Shown: one piece after another, positions 7,227-14,439 of the stretch
Position numbering within the stretch: position 1 is the first letter of the stretch
Layout: each line of letters opens with the position of its first letter
Assembly (NCBI GenBank): GCA_026388915.1
Contig: JAPLIW010000708.1
Location: forward strand, 1-18,841
Reading direction: 5' to 3'
DNA length: 18,841 bases
Source of the DNA: Deltaproteobacteria bacterium
Lineage (GTDB): Bacteria > Desulfobacterota > SM23-61
Made by a program: the position numbers and the translations under genes
The notes under the pieces: generated by a model
Seen by the model: only the letters and a program-made list of their open reading frames with translations
The model's database searches: none
What the model was told of the DNA's origin: nothing

Positions 7227-8048
7227 ATGGCCGTGATCACCGTTTCCCGGCAGTTGGGAAGCCTGGGCACGGAGATTGCCCAGAAAGTGGCCGAGGTTCT
7301 CCAGTATGAATTCGTGGATAAGGAGAAGATTGGAAGGAGTCTGGCAACCTACGGCCTTCCGGAGCTGGAGCTGGAGAAGTTCGACGAGAAAAAACCCCCT
7401 TTATGGGATTCCCTGCAGATTCAAAGAAGAAAATTTCTCCATTTCCTCCAGGCCGTGCTTACCGACTACGCCCGGGAAGGAAACGTCATCATGGTAGGCA
7501 GGGGAGGACAGGTTCTCCTGCGAGACCTCCCCGGGGTCCTTCACCTGAGAGTGGTCGCTCCTTTCGAGATCCGCCTGCGGAGATTCATGGAACAGGAAAA
7601 GATCGACGAGAAGCAGGGGACCCGGATTCTGCGGCGGAGCGACCGGGATTCCGCCGGGTTCATTCATTCCTTCTTCGACGTGGACTGGGACAACCCCGCC
7701 CTCTACGACCTGGTGATCAATACCCATAAGGTCTCGGTGGACACGGCGGTCAAGATCATCCTGGAGTCCAGTCGTTCCCCGGAGATCCAGGAGGGCGGGA
7801 GAAAGGCCGAGGAGAAACTCCTGGACATCGCCCTGAAGCAAAAAGCAGAAGCCACCCTTTTAGGGATTCTGGGAGTCGAGATTCGGCATGTAAACCTTCA
7901 GGTTGAAAAAGGGGATGTCATCCTGCGGGGAGCGGTCGGCTCGGCGGAAGAAAAGGAGAAATGCGAGCGAGCCCTGGCCGGGTTAAAAGGGGTGGGACGG
8001 GTCGACAATCAGCTCTTCGTAACCGAACACTACCGGTTCGGCGGATGA
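7227..8048 (+). CDS. Cytidylate-kinase-like protein with C-terminal BON domain
   Basis: A 273-residue soluble protein. Residues 1 to about 185 fit the cytidylate-kinase-like (AAA_26) family: ITVSRQLGSLGTEIA (4-18) as the atypical phosphate loop, MVGRGGQVLL (89-98), LRVVAPFEIRLRR (107-119), the Asp/Arg lid region (RRSDRDSAGFIHSFFDVDW) and YDLVINT (160-166). Residues about 200-268 form a BON domain (VEKGDVILRGAVGS, then LKGVGRVDNQLFV), usually a binding module of periplasmic or membrane-associated proteins. Stand-alone members of this kinase-like family are poorly characterised, so the substrate is unknown. A strong ribosome binding site (AAAGGGGGG) precedes the ATG. No signal peptide is seen, so this BON domain would be cytoplasmic. 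Confidence 0.88.
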   Translation: MAVITVSRQLGSLGTEIAQKVAEVLQYEFVDKEKIGRSLATYGLPELELEKFDEKKPPLWDSLQIQRRKFLHFLQAVLTDYAREGNVIMVGRGGQVLLRDLPGVLHLRVVAPFEIRLRRFMEQEKIDEKQGTRILRRSDRDSAGFIHSFFDVDWDNPALYDLVINTHKVSVDTAVKIILESSRSPEIQEGGRKAEEKLLDIALKQKAEATLLGILGVEIRHVNLQVEKGDVILRGAVGSAEEKEKCERALAGLKGVGRVDNQLFVTEHYRFGG

Positions 8049-8057
8049 CCAACGGGG

Positions 8058-8081
8058 AGGGGCGATTTGCGACCCGCCCCT
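8058..8081 (+). terminator. Possible hairpin terminator after the kinase-BON gene
   Basis: AGGGGCG (8058-8064) pairs with CGCCCCT (8075-8081) across a 10-base loop, just after the stop at 8048 and between convergent genes. The nearest T-run (8096-8099) is too far to call it a classic terminator. Confidence 0.35.
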
Positions 8082-8127
8082 AGTCGGGGGATTGCTTTTG
8101 GCGGCTTCATCCATCTCTGGGCCCCTC

Positions 8128-8478
8128 TCAGCCAAGGATGTCAAACAGGGAGCCCAGCATTTCGTCTTCCGCCTTCAGAGTCTTCAGGTTGGCCTGAAAG
8201 CCGTGCTTGGCGGTTTGAAGGTTGACGATCTCTTCGGCCAGGTCCACGTTGGAAGATTCCCGGACTTCTCCGGTCCCGTCCTCGGAGAGAATGGGCGCTC
8301 CCGGGGTGTTCACTTTGCCGATGGAAACGACAACCCCGGAAGAATCGGCCTCCTGCAGCACGGCCCGGCTTTTTTTGAACCCGTCGGTGTTCAGGTTGGC
8401 GATATTGTTGGCCGTTACGTCTAGCTTCTGGCCGTAGGCATCGAGGGCCGACAGAGCTGCGTTCAGAGCAAGGGACAT
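8128..8478 (-). CDS. Orphan flagellar basal-body rod/hook-like protein (FlgC-like, short)
   Basis: A 116-residue protein made of just the two ends of the axial flagellar protein fold. The N-terminal rod signature is ALSALDAYGQKLDVTANNIANLNTDG-like (about 8-33, core ANNIANLNTDGFK), and the C-terminal domain has ESSNVDLAEEIVNLQTAKHGFQ-like sequence (about 74-95) ending LGSLFDILG. FlgC is somewhat longer (about 135-150 residues) and normally lies in a flgBC-fliE operon; here there are no flagellar neighbours. An AAGGAGG ribosome binding site lies 9 bases before the ATG, and a near-consensus sigma-28 promoter lies upstream, implying expression with late flagellar genes. It would be exported by the flagellar type III system if it acts as an axial protein. 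Confidence 0.88.
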   Translation of the reverse strand: MSLALNAALSALDAYGQKLDVTANNIANLNTDGFKKSRAVLQEADSSGVVVSIGKVNTPGAPILSEDGTGEVRESSNVDLAEEIVNLQTAKHGFQANLKTLKAEDEMLGSLFDILG

Positions 8479-8513
8479 AACCGGGAACCTCCTTAAAATA
8501 ACCTACTCTGATA

Positions 8514-8540
8514 TTATCGGCAACCCGGTTCAATCCTTTA
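8514..8540 (-). promoter_or_regulatory. Sigma-28 (FliA) promoter of the rod-like gene
   Basis: Minus strand TAAAGGAT (8540-8533), 11-base spacer, GCCGATAA (8521-8514). The established enterobacterial sigma-28 consensus is TAAAGTTT-N11-GCCGATAA, so the -10 box is exact, the -35 core TAAAG is exact and the spacer is exact. Transcription would start near 8507, leaving about 28 bases of leader with AAGGAGG. Confidence 0.85.
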
Positions 8541-8743
8541 GGAAGATATGGAGACAGGGGGAATTCCAAATTCCAACCACCCATGCCCGGAATCCAGAGC
8601 CCAAAAGGCTTGTCCATTCACGGGAAAAATTCTAAAATACCGCATTAGCTCCGTTTGGCCCTTTTGCATCTGAAATTTGTCTGGGCTTTTGTTCCGCGTT
8701 TCGCGGGATTGGAGCCTGGGATCTGAAAAGATGGGGGAAATGT

Positions 8744-9160
8744 ATGGACAACCGTGACAGCCACGTCCAAACCACTCACCAGTCCATATCCGAGGATTTG
8801 GTGGGAAAGGTAGAAAGGATCGAAAGCGGAAAATTCGCGCAGGTCTCGTTGACCGTGGATTCCCGGATGCAGGTGGATGAAAAAGGCCTCGTCCATGGAG
8901 GATTCACCTTCGGCTTGGCCGATTATTCGGCTATGGTGGCGGTGAACGATCCCTTCGTGGTCCTTCTTTCCTCCCAGGTTCGATTTCTGAAGCCGGTGGT
9001 TGTCGGGGAAACTCTGACTGCCCGGGCCCAAGTGGACGAAACCGAAGGGAAAAAACGAAGGGTCCGGTGCGAGGTCTTGAATCAGGGCCGGGAGAAAGTC
9101 CTGGAGGGAGAGTTCCTTTGCCTGGTCCTGAACCAGCATGTTCTGGAAAAAAAGAATTGA
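8744..9160 (+). CDS. Hotdog-fold thioesterase, PaaI/4HBT-like
   Basis: A 138-residue single-domain protein that should hydrolyse acyl-CoA thioesters in the cytoplasm. Visible landmarks are VHGGFTFGLADYSAMVAV (50-67), the hotdog helix with the HGG turn, SSQVRFLKPVVVGETLTARAQV (77-98), and a final strand pattern (KKRRVRCEVLNQGREKVLEGEFLCLVL). Asp60 on the helix is in the position where PaaI-type enzymes have an acidic catalytic residue. Length is normal for the family. GGGGGA lies about 5 bases before the ATG. It is divergent from the rod-like gene; no pathway neighbours point to a specific acyl-CoA. Confidence 0.85.
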   Translation: MDNRDSHVQTTHQSISEDLVGKVERIESGKFAQVSLTVDSRMQVDEKGLVHGGFTFGLADYSAMVAVNDPFVVLLSSQVRFLKPVVVGETLTARAQVDETEGKKRRVRCEVLNQGREKVLEGEFLCLVLNQHVLEKKN

Positions 9161-9237
9161 AGAATCCTTTCTTTCCACCTTGACGATTGTGATCGATTCA
9201 GATTTGATGATTTCCTAAGAAGTCTCTTGAAGCGTCA

Positions 9238-9349
9238 CCCCGGCGAAAGCCGGGGTCCAGACATTGTCCCCGCGGAAGCGGGGAACCATTAAAGAAAATC
9301 TGGATTCCCGTTTTCACGGGAAACCCTGGATTCCGGCTTGCGCCGGAAT
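9238..9349. repeat. Cluster of four REP-like hairpins (VIPAQAGIQ-type repeat)
   Basis: Four consecutive stem-loops each have a seven- or eight-base stem and a four-base loop: CCCCGGC/GCCGGGG (9238-9255), TCCCCGC/GCGGGGA (9267-9284), TTCCCGT/ACGGGAA (9305-9322) and ATTCCGGC/GCCGGAAT (9330-9349). The separators contain GTCCAG, CTGGATT and similar. This is the widespread proteobacterial palindrome whose minus-strand translation reads VIPAQAGIQ. It follows the thioesterase stop by about 80 bases and may stabilise or end that transcript. Confidence 0.85.
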
Positions 9350-9476
9350 GACGAATTTTATTGAATTTCGACTTTTTACGAGATCATCAAATTTGGGGCG
9401 AATCTTTTCGAGCGGAATCATCATCCAAAGAAGAAAAAGGTAGGTAATCGAAGCAGATTTTTGGTAAACTAAGAAT

Positions 9477-9494
9477 AGGATCAAGGGTGATCCT
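9477..9494. promoter_or_regulatory. Inverted repeat upstream of the selenoprotein gene
   Basis: AGGATCA (9477-9483), four-base spacer AGGG, TGATCCT (9488-9494). It lies 37 bases before the ATG, in the position of an operator or a leader hairpin. Function not known. Confidence 0.4.
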
Positions 9495-9531
9495 GGGGCG
9501 TAAATGAGGAAAATTTTTGGAGGAGGAAAGA

Positions 9532-9837
9532 ATGTTTCAGGTTTCGGATAAGGCAACGGAGATGCTGAAGGAGCATTTTAAGGACCGGGAGACTCTTCCC
9601 ACGATCAGGATTTACCTGGCTCCGGGTGGGTGATCCGGGCCCTCGTTGGGCATGGTTCTGGATGAACCAACAGCAGATGATGAAATCTTCAAGGAAACGG
9701 GGATTTCCTTCGCCATCAACAAAAAACTCTACGAGGAAGTGAAGCCCATCCAGCTGGAATACATTCAGGCGGCGCGGGGATCGGGGTATAAAATTTCCTC
9801 GAACATGCAAAAATCATGCGGGTCTTGCAGCTGCTGA
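9532..9837 (+). CDS. HesB/IscA-like selenoprotein (in-frame UGA read as selenocysteine)
   Basis: A 101-residue A-type iron-sulfur-carrier-like protein if TGA at 9631-9633 is read as selenocysteine (residue 34). Family sequence continues in the same frame on both sides: RIYLAPGG-U-SGPSLGMVLDEP. The UGA falls exactly where HesB/IscA relatives have the first conserved cysteine of GGCSGP. The C-terminus ends SCGSCSC (C96, C99, C101), supplying the remaining ligand cysteines. A very strong ribosome binding site (GGAGGAGGAAAG) lies before ATG 9532, which would be wasted on a 33-codon peptide; the ATG at 9646 has none. A bacterial SECIS-like hairpin follows at 9653-9669. HesB-like selenoproteins are an established group in anaerobic bacteria. 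Expression requires SelA/SelB/SelC, none of which is in this window. Role: probably Fe-S or redox chemistry; exact function unproven. Confidence 0.9.
9653..9669 (+). promoter_or_regulatory. Bacterial SECIS element
   Basis: TGGTTC (9653-9658) pairs perfectly with GAACCA (9664-9669) around a five-base loop TGGAT. The loop starts 25 bases after the UGA and has G at its second position. This fits the published bacterial SECIS pattern (small apical loop with an early G, roughly 16-37 bases after the UGA). It lies within the coding sequence, as required in bacteria. Confidence 0.75.
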
Positions 9838-9842
9838 TTTCA

Positions 9843-9926
9843 GTTTAGAGTTTCAGGTTCCGGGTTTCGAGTTTGTGCTTTCGCAAAGATTTTTCTAACC
9901 CGAAACCCGAAACTGGGAACGCGAAA
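9843..9926. terminator. Imperfect palindrome between convergent genes, possible bidirectional terminator
   Basis: The arm at 9843-9873 (GTTTCAGGTTCCGGGTTTCGAG-like) pairs imperfectly with 9897-9926 (ACCCGAAACCCGAAACTGGGAAC-like) across about 23 bases. It starts 5 bases after the selenoprotein stop and ends 4 bases before the stop of the large GGDEF gene. The word GGGTTTCGGG type is a repeat style rather than a classic T-run terminator. Confidence 0.5.
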
Positions 9927-9929
9927 CGG

Positions 9930-12900
9930 TTATCTGAATTTGGCTCGGGAGCCATCCCGGTTGACGGGGTGGCTTCTTGGTTTCGGGACCGTCTTCTGGT
10001 GGCGGAAGGATTTCAGGACCTTTTGGGCTGTTTCCCGCACCCGGGGATCGGGGTCATTTTCTAAAGAAATGAGAACTTCCGCCGCCTGTGGATGAGGGAT
10101 CTGACTTAGCGCATAGGCCGCGGTAGCCCGCACTTCAGCCCACCCGCTCTTCAGCCTCGCAAAGAGTCCCTGCTGCGTCAGGATCTTTATAAGCGGTTCG
10201 ATACAGGCTGGATCTCCAATCTGACCCAGGGACCGGCAACAAGCGGCGAGGAGGTCGCTCTTTTTCTGGTTCTCCAAAAGGGAGAGAAGACAACCCACCG
10301 CCGCGGAAGGCTTCAGTTTTCCCAGGCACTCGATGGATTCCAGGGCCAGGCGCGGTTCGTTTCCCTCGACATTTTTCAGCAACAGTTCCACCGCCTGGCT
10401 GTCATTCATCCGCTCCAGCAGGCGAAAAGCGGCCTGGCGGACCTTGGAATTTTCCTCCCCCAGGGCATGAGCCAGTTCGGCCTTTAAATCCCGGGTCACC
10501 ACTTCGATCACCTCCAGAATGCGGACCCGCTCCTCCGTCGTCCCTGCCAATACGGCCTCTTTCTTAACCAGGGCCACGCCGTCATTTCCCGCCTTGGCCA
10601 ACAGACTGGCGGCCAGGGTCCTGACTCTCAGATCATCGGTCTTTTTGATCGCCTCCAGAAGAAGCGGGATGGCCGCCTTTCCGAGACCCCCCAGCAGAAG
10701 AACGGCGTTCTGGTGGCGGAAGGGTTCTTCGGAATTCAGGTCGGAGAGCAGGAGTTTTTGGACTCCCGGGTCCAGCTTGCGCTCCAGGACTTTGGCGAGG
10801 CGCTGCGAATAGGGGTCCCCGGCTTCCTCCAGCTGCTTTTGCCGCTGCTGAAGATTCAGCAGAATCCGGCCGGCCAGGGGATACTGGACGAACTGGATCA
10901 GCAGAGCGGACATCCGGTGGAGGAGAGAAGAGATTTCCCGGGTGATCTTGGGGTCCTTCTCCTCCTGGAAAATGCCCAGCAGCGGATGGGAGAGGAGCTT
11001 GGCAAAATAGTTCTGCTGGGCCGGGGTCAGGTCCTCCAGCATCCGGCGACAGCTCTCGATCATCTTCTCCCGGGTCACGATGGTCCGATCGGAAAAGTTC
11101 ACAAACAGGCGCCGGAGCAGTTGAAGGGTTTCCTTTTCTTTCCCGTCGGCCAGAAGATCGGCCCCCTGGGCCTTCAAATCGTGGAGGAACGTGTCCAGCT
11201 GCTCTTCCGGGATGGGCTCGAGCAGTTCGGTATCCAGACCCTCCACTCCCACGATTTCCACGAGCTGGTCCAGATCCTCAAACCCCTGGGTAGGGGTCAC
11301 CCGCGTCTCGTAAAAGACCTGATCAAAGAGAAGGTTCTTGATCCTCTCCTCTTTGGCCACCCGCGGCCAGAATTCGACATCCGATCCGCTGGGAGGGGGT
11401 TGGCCCAGAGCACCGATGAAGCTCTTCAATTCCTGGAGGGTGACGCCCTCCAGAAAGGTCAGGCTGGTGAGCAGGTTGGTGTCGAGGAATTTCAGAAAAC
11501 CGTCCACCTGGGGCTCACTCCCCTGGGGGTCGATCTTGACCCCGTTGACCACCAGGAGCCCCCTGACCTGGACCAGCACCAGGGTCTTCCGCCGGGCGAG
11601 AAGGGCATAGAGGGCCTCATACAGCTGGTCGATGGAGGCGGATACGTTTTTGCTGTGCAGGGGATAGAGCTTAATATTCCGGACGGCATTGAGGATGACC
11701 CGGAGGAATTCAGGGACCTGGGCCAACTCCTCATCGTCCAGCTTTTGCACCCCGGCCAGAATCGAGGCCCCCCTTGGCCCCGCCTTTCCCGGGATCGGCT
11801 GGAGAATTTGCAGGACCTGGCTGTCCGTATCCATCCGGAGGGTATACCGGATCTGTTTCAGCTCGACATGCTCCAGGTGGTGTTCTGCGGAGAAGGTATG
11901 CCAGTAATCTTTGTCGATCACCTTTGGTTTGGCCCGTCCGAAGGCTTCCAGCCAGAGGTTCACTTCCCTCTGGGAGATGCCCTGACGGAGGATGATCCCC
12001 TGGACCTCCAGGCGGTCGAAGAGCTTGATGAGTTCCTCGCCCACATACTTGAGCTCGCTCAAATCCACCTTCTGCCCGTTGATCACCAGCGCTTTGCGGA
12101 CCTGGAAGAGGGCCAGGGTCTCGTTTTTTTCCAGAATCGCCTCGACCGACTCCCTCACCTGGCGGTTACCGGTGATCACCGATTCGCTTCCCAGGGGATA
12201 CAGCTGGATGTTGCGCAGGGCCGTGAGCAGGCACTTGATGAGGGCAGGGACCTGGGCCAGGCTTTCCGGGTCGAGGGGGTCTCCGGGGGGCGGAAGCTCT
12301 TTTCGCCTCTCCCCGGAATAGTTGAAAGCCTCGGCGGCGTTGAAAACCTTCAGGCTCTGGACTCTTTCGAATTGCTCGTAGGTCTTGGCCTTCTCCAGGT
12401 TGGAGGCCCGCCGGAAATGGTAGATCAGGGGGGCGGCGGAAGGAACGAGGAATTTCTGGAAGAGGGTCTCCTGGTATTTCCCGACCCGATCATGGAGCTC
12501 CCGTTTTTCCTCGGGCTGGATTTCCTCTTCCATGATCTCCAGGATCCGCTTGCCCCGGAAGCGGAGGCTCTGGTCATTGACCTGGAAATCCAGGTTCATC
12601 AGGCCCTGGCTGACCGCCTGATCGACGAATTCCAGAACCTTGGACTCCATGATCTTGGAGCTTCCGGTCAGGAGGCTTAAGGGTACGTCCTCGCCGAAGG
12701 TGGAAGCCTGGTAGAGCAATTTCCGGCTCTCCTCATCCAGGTTCCGGATTTTCTGCCGGATGATCGACTCCAGAGACTTGGGCAGGTCGTCCTGGGCCAG
12801 GGGCGCGATGACCCATTGCTGGCCGGAGAGGGTGATCTTCTGTTCCAGGACCAGCTTGCAGAGAATCTCTCCGAGGAAGAGGGGATTCCCCTGGGTGATC

Positions 12901-14255
12901 TGCTCCAGGTCCCGGTCGAAATGACCGGGGACCTTCACCCCGGGAAATATTTTCTCCAGGTGCTCGGCGATATCCGCAGCGGTCAGGGGAACCAATTTGA
13001 GCCGATGGATGCTTAATTCCTGATGATAGGCTTTGTAGAAACTGTCCAGGGGGACCCGGTGCCCTTCCAGGAGGATGGGCATGGGGTCCGCCACGGTGCC
13101 ACAGAGAAAGAGAGGAATCTGTCCGCGGAGCATCACGTGCCGCAGCAGGAGGAGAGAGGCCTCGTCGGCAAATTGCAGGTCGTCGATGAGGAGGATCACC
13201 GGCTGGCCGTCGACGATCCGGGGAACGAAGTGAACTAGGGTATTGAAAAGGCCCTCCCGGGTTGCGCTCTCGTCTTCCGGGGAGGGAGCTTCCGGGGAGC
13301 TTCCCAGATGGGGGAGAATTTGGGAAAGATGGGAGATCTGCTTGGGATCCAGGCTTTCCAGGATTCCGGCGCCTTTATCCTCCCGTTCATTCAGCAACTC
13401 CACCAGGAATTTCGTGGCCAGGTAATAGGGGCGGAACATCTCCTGGATACTCCCGCTGACCTTGGCCTGGCGCAGTTTCTTATCCTTGGCGAGGTTGCGC
13501 CGGAGGGTCTCCAGGAAGGTCGTCTTGCCCATGCCCGAACCGCCCTCGACCAGGATGAAGTGACTCTTCCCCTGGCTGAAAGACTGGAGGCATTGAGAGA
13601 CCTCGCCGAACTCGTCCTTCCGCCCGGCGATGTTTTCTCCCTGCAGCTGATACAGGGCGGTTTTGGCGAATACGTCCTCGGCCGGAATGGCCCCGGCGTT
13701 GGCCAGGCGGTCCCGTCCCTGCTTTTTGGCGTAATAGAGGGCCGTATCCGCCTTCTGGATCAGGGCCCGGCCCGTTTGGGCGTCTTCCGGGGCGGAAGCA
13801 ATCCCGACGCTGAGCGTGATCCGGAGCTGGCCTTTTCCCTCCTGGCCGACGGACAAGGATTCGGCGTGAAGCCGCTGCAGAAGACACTCCCCCATTTCGA
13901 TGGCCGACTGTTTCCCGCTGCTGGGGAGGAGAATCATGAATTCATCGCCGGCATAGCGGATGGGCAGGCCGTCGTCCCCCGAAACTTCTCTGAGTACCCT
14001 GGCCAGAAAGACGAGGGCCTGATCACCCACGGGATGACCGTAGGTGTCGTTGATCTTCTTGAAATAGTCCAGGTCCATCATGATCAACGACAGGGGATGG
14101 TCCGGGAGCGACTCCCAGGCAATTTTGTACTGGAAATATTGGAGCAGAAAGCGGCGGTTGTAGACACCCGTCAGCTCATCCTCGAAGATCAGGCGGGAGG
14201 GGTCTTTGCCGATATTCTGCAGAAAATGGGAGAGCTCTTCGTATTTCATTTTCAT
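9930..14255 (-). CDS. Large GGDEF / AAA ATPase / HEAT-repeat signalling protein
   Basis: A 1441-residue multidomain cytoplasmic protein. Residues about 20-185 are a diguanylate cyclase (GGDEF) domain with LTGVYNRRFL (28-37), MDLDYFKKINDTYGH (60-74) carrying metal-site Asp61, and active-site AGDEF (102-106); the RxxD product-inhibition site is absent. Residues about 205-640 form an AAA_16/STAND-type ATPase: GRKDEF (211-216), Walker A GGSGMGKT (238-245), Walker B VILLIDD (353-359). Two copies of a domain follow (about 666-810 and 844-985), each with LAQVP...RNI(Q/K)LYPL...VQVR/VNG. After a helical linker, residues about 1170-1415 are HEAT-like repeats ending DPDPRVRETAQKVLKSF. It likely makes c-di-GMP under control of ATP-driven or protein-binding events. 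ATGs at 14255 and 14249 are both possible and neither has a good ribosome binding site. No membrane segment. Confidence 0.9.
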   Translation of the reverse strand: MKMKYEELSHFLQNIGKDPSRLIFEDELTGVYNRRFLLQYFQYKIAWESLPDHPLSLIMMDLDYFKKINDTYGHPVGDQALVFLARVLREVSGDDGLPIRYAGDEFMILLPSSGKQSAIEMGECLLQRLHAESLSVGQEGKGQLRITLSVGIASAPEDAQTGRALIQKADTALYYAKKQGRDRLANAGAIPAEDVFAKTALYQLQGENIAGRKDEFGEVSQCLQSFSQGKSHFILVEGGSGMGKTTFLETLRRNLAKDKKLRQAKVSGSIQEMFRPYYLATKFLVELLNEREDKGAGILESLDPKQISHLSQILPHLGSSPEAPSPEDESATREGLFNTLVHFVPRIVDGQPVILLIDDLQFADEASLLLLRHVMLRGQIPLFLCGTVADPMPILLEGHRVPLDSFYKAYHQELSIHRLKLVPLTAADIAEHLEKIFPGVKVPGHFDRDLEQITQGNPLFLGEILCKLVLEQKITLSGQQWVIAPLAQDDLPKSLESIIRQKIRNLDEESRKLLYQASTFGEDVPLSLLTGSSKIMESKVLEFVDQAVSQGLMNLDFQVNDQSLRFRGKRILEIMEEEIQPEEKRELHDRVGKYQETLFQKFLVPSAAPLIYHFRRASNLEKAKTYEQFERVQSLKVFNAAEAFNYSGERRKELPPPGDPLDPESLAQVPALIKCLLTALRNIQLYPLGSESVITGNRQVRESVEAILEKNETLALFQVRKALVINGQKVDLSELKYVGEELIKLFDRLEVQGIILRQGISQREVNLWLEAFGRAKPKVIDKDYWHTFSAEHHLEHVELKQIRYTLRMDTDSQVLQILQPIPGKAGPRGASILAGVQKLDDEELAQVPEFLRVILNAVRNIKLYPLHSKNVSASIDQLYEALYALLARRKTLVLVQVRGLLVVNGVKIDPQGSEPQVDGFLKFLDTNLLTSLTFLEGVTLQELKSFIGALGQPPPSGSDVEFWPRVAKEERIKNLLFDQVFYETRVTPTQGFEDLDQLVEIVGVEGLDTELLEPIPEEQLDTFLHDLKAQGADLLADGKEKETLQLLRRLFVNFSDRTIVTREKMIESCRRMLEDLTPAQQNYFAKLLSHPLLGIFQEEKDPKITREISSLLHRMSALLIQFVQYPLAGRILLNLQQRQKQLEEAGDPYSQRLAKVLERKLDPGVQKLLLSDLNSEEPFRHQNAVLLLGGLGKAAIPLLLEAIKKTDDLRVRTLAASLLAKAGNDGVALVKKEAVLAGTTEERVRILEVIEVVTRDLKAELAHALGEENSKVRQAAFRLLERMNDSQAVELLLKNVEGNEPRLALESIECLGKLKPSAAVGCLLSLLENQKKSDLLAACCRSLGQIGDPACIEPLIKILTQQGLFARLKSGWAEVRATAAYALSQIPHPQAAEVLISLENDPDPRVRETAQKVLKSFRHQKTVPKPRSHPVNRDGSRAKFR

Positions 14256-14439
14256 TCAAGGGGGGGGCTGAGGACGGAAACCCGCCTTCATTTATTCATA
14301 TCGGCAATTCCGGGCCCGGCATCAAGCATTTTTTTTAATTATTTCCGGAAGAAACACTGCTTTTTCGCCATCTCGCCCGGATCCTCGCTTGGGGGTTCAG
14401 CGGGGGATTCCGGGCAGGGGTTGGATTGCCGGAGGGGGT
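14256..14439. other. Spacer between cupin and GGDEF genes
   Basis: Minus-strand leader of the GGDEF gene. It contains a run of cytosines next to the start, a CCGGGCCCGG palindrome near 14320, and an A/T-rich tract (14331-14343). No promoter convinces me. Confidence 0.35.

Larger units (their letters stand above)
9161..9531. other. Gene-free region upstream of the selenoprotein gene
   Basis: Contains the four-hairpin repeat cluster (9238-9349), then AT-rich sequence without a clear -35/-10 pair, then the inverted repeat at 9477-9494. A TAAACT-like -10 lies near 9465 but I find no convincing -35. The minus-strand frame over it translates the repeat (VIPAQAGIQ) and is not a gene. Confidence 0.5.

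Noticed and set aside
9532..9633. HesB-like gene as a pseudogene broken by a stop codon
   Set aside because: The only stop is UGA at the catalytic cysteine position, both sides are well preserved and a SECIS-like hairpin follows.
9646..9837. Separate 63-residue gene beginning MGMVLDEP
   Set aside because: It is the downstream half of the HesB-like selenoprotein, lacks its own ribosome binding site and would begin in the middle of a conserved motif.
10713..12680. 655-codon open frame on the plus strand
   Set aside because: It is antisense to the GGDEF/AAA/HEAT gene. Its product is a Leu/Gln/Asp-rich string with no recognisable domain, as expected from the mirror frame of a GC-rich gene.
14298..14305. 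GCCGATAT upstream of the GGDEF gene as a second sigma-28 promoter
   Set aside because: The -10-like box is close, but the sequence at the right distance (TGATGCCG) matches the -35 box poorly.
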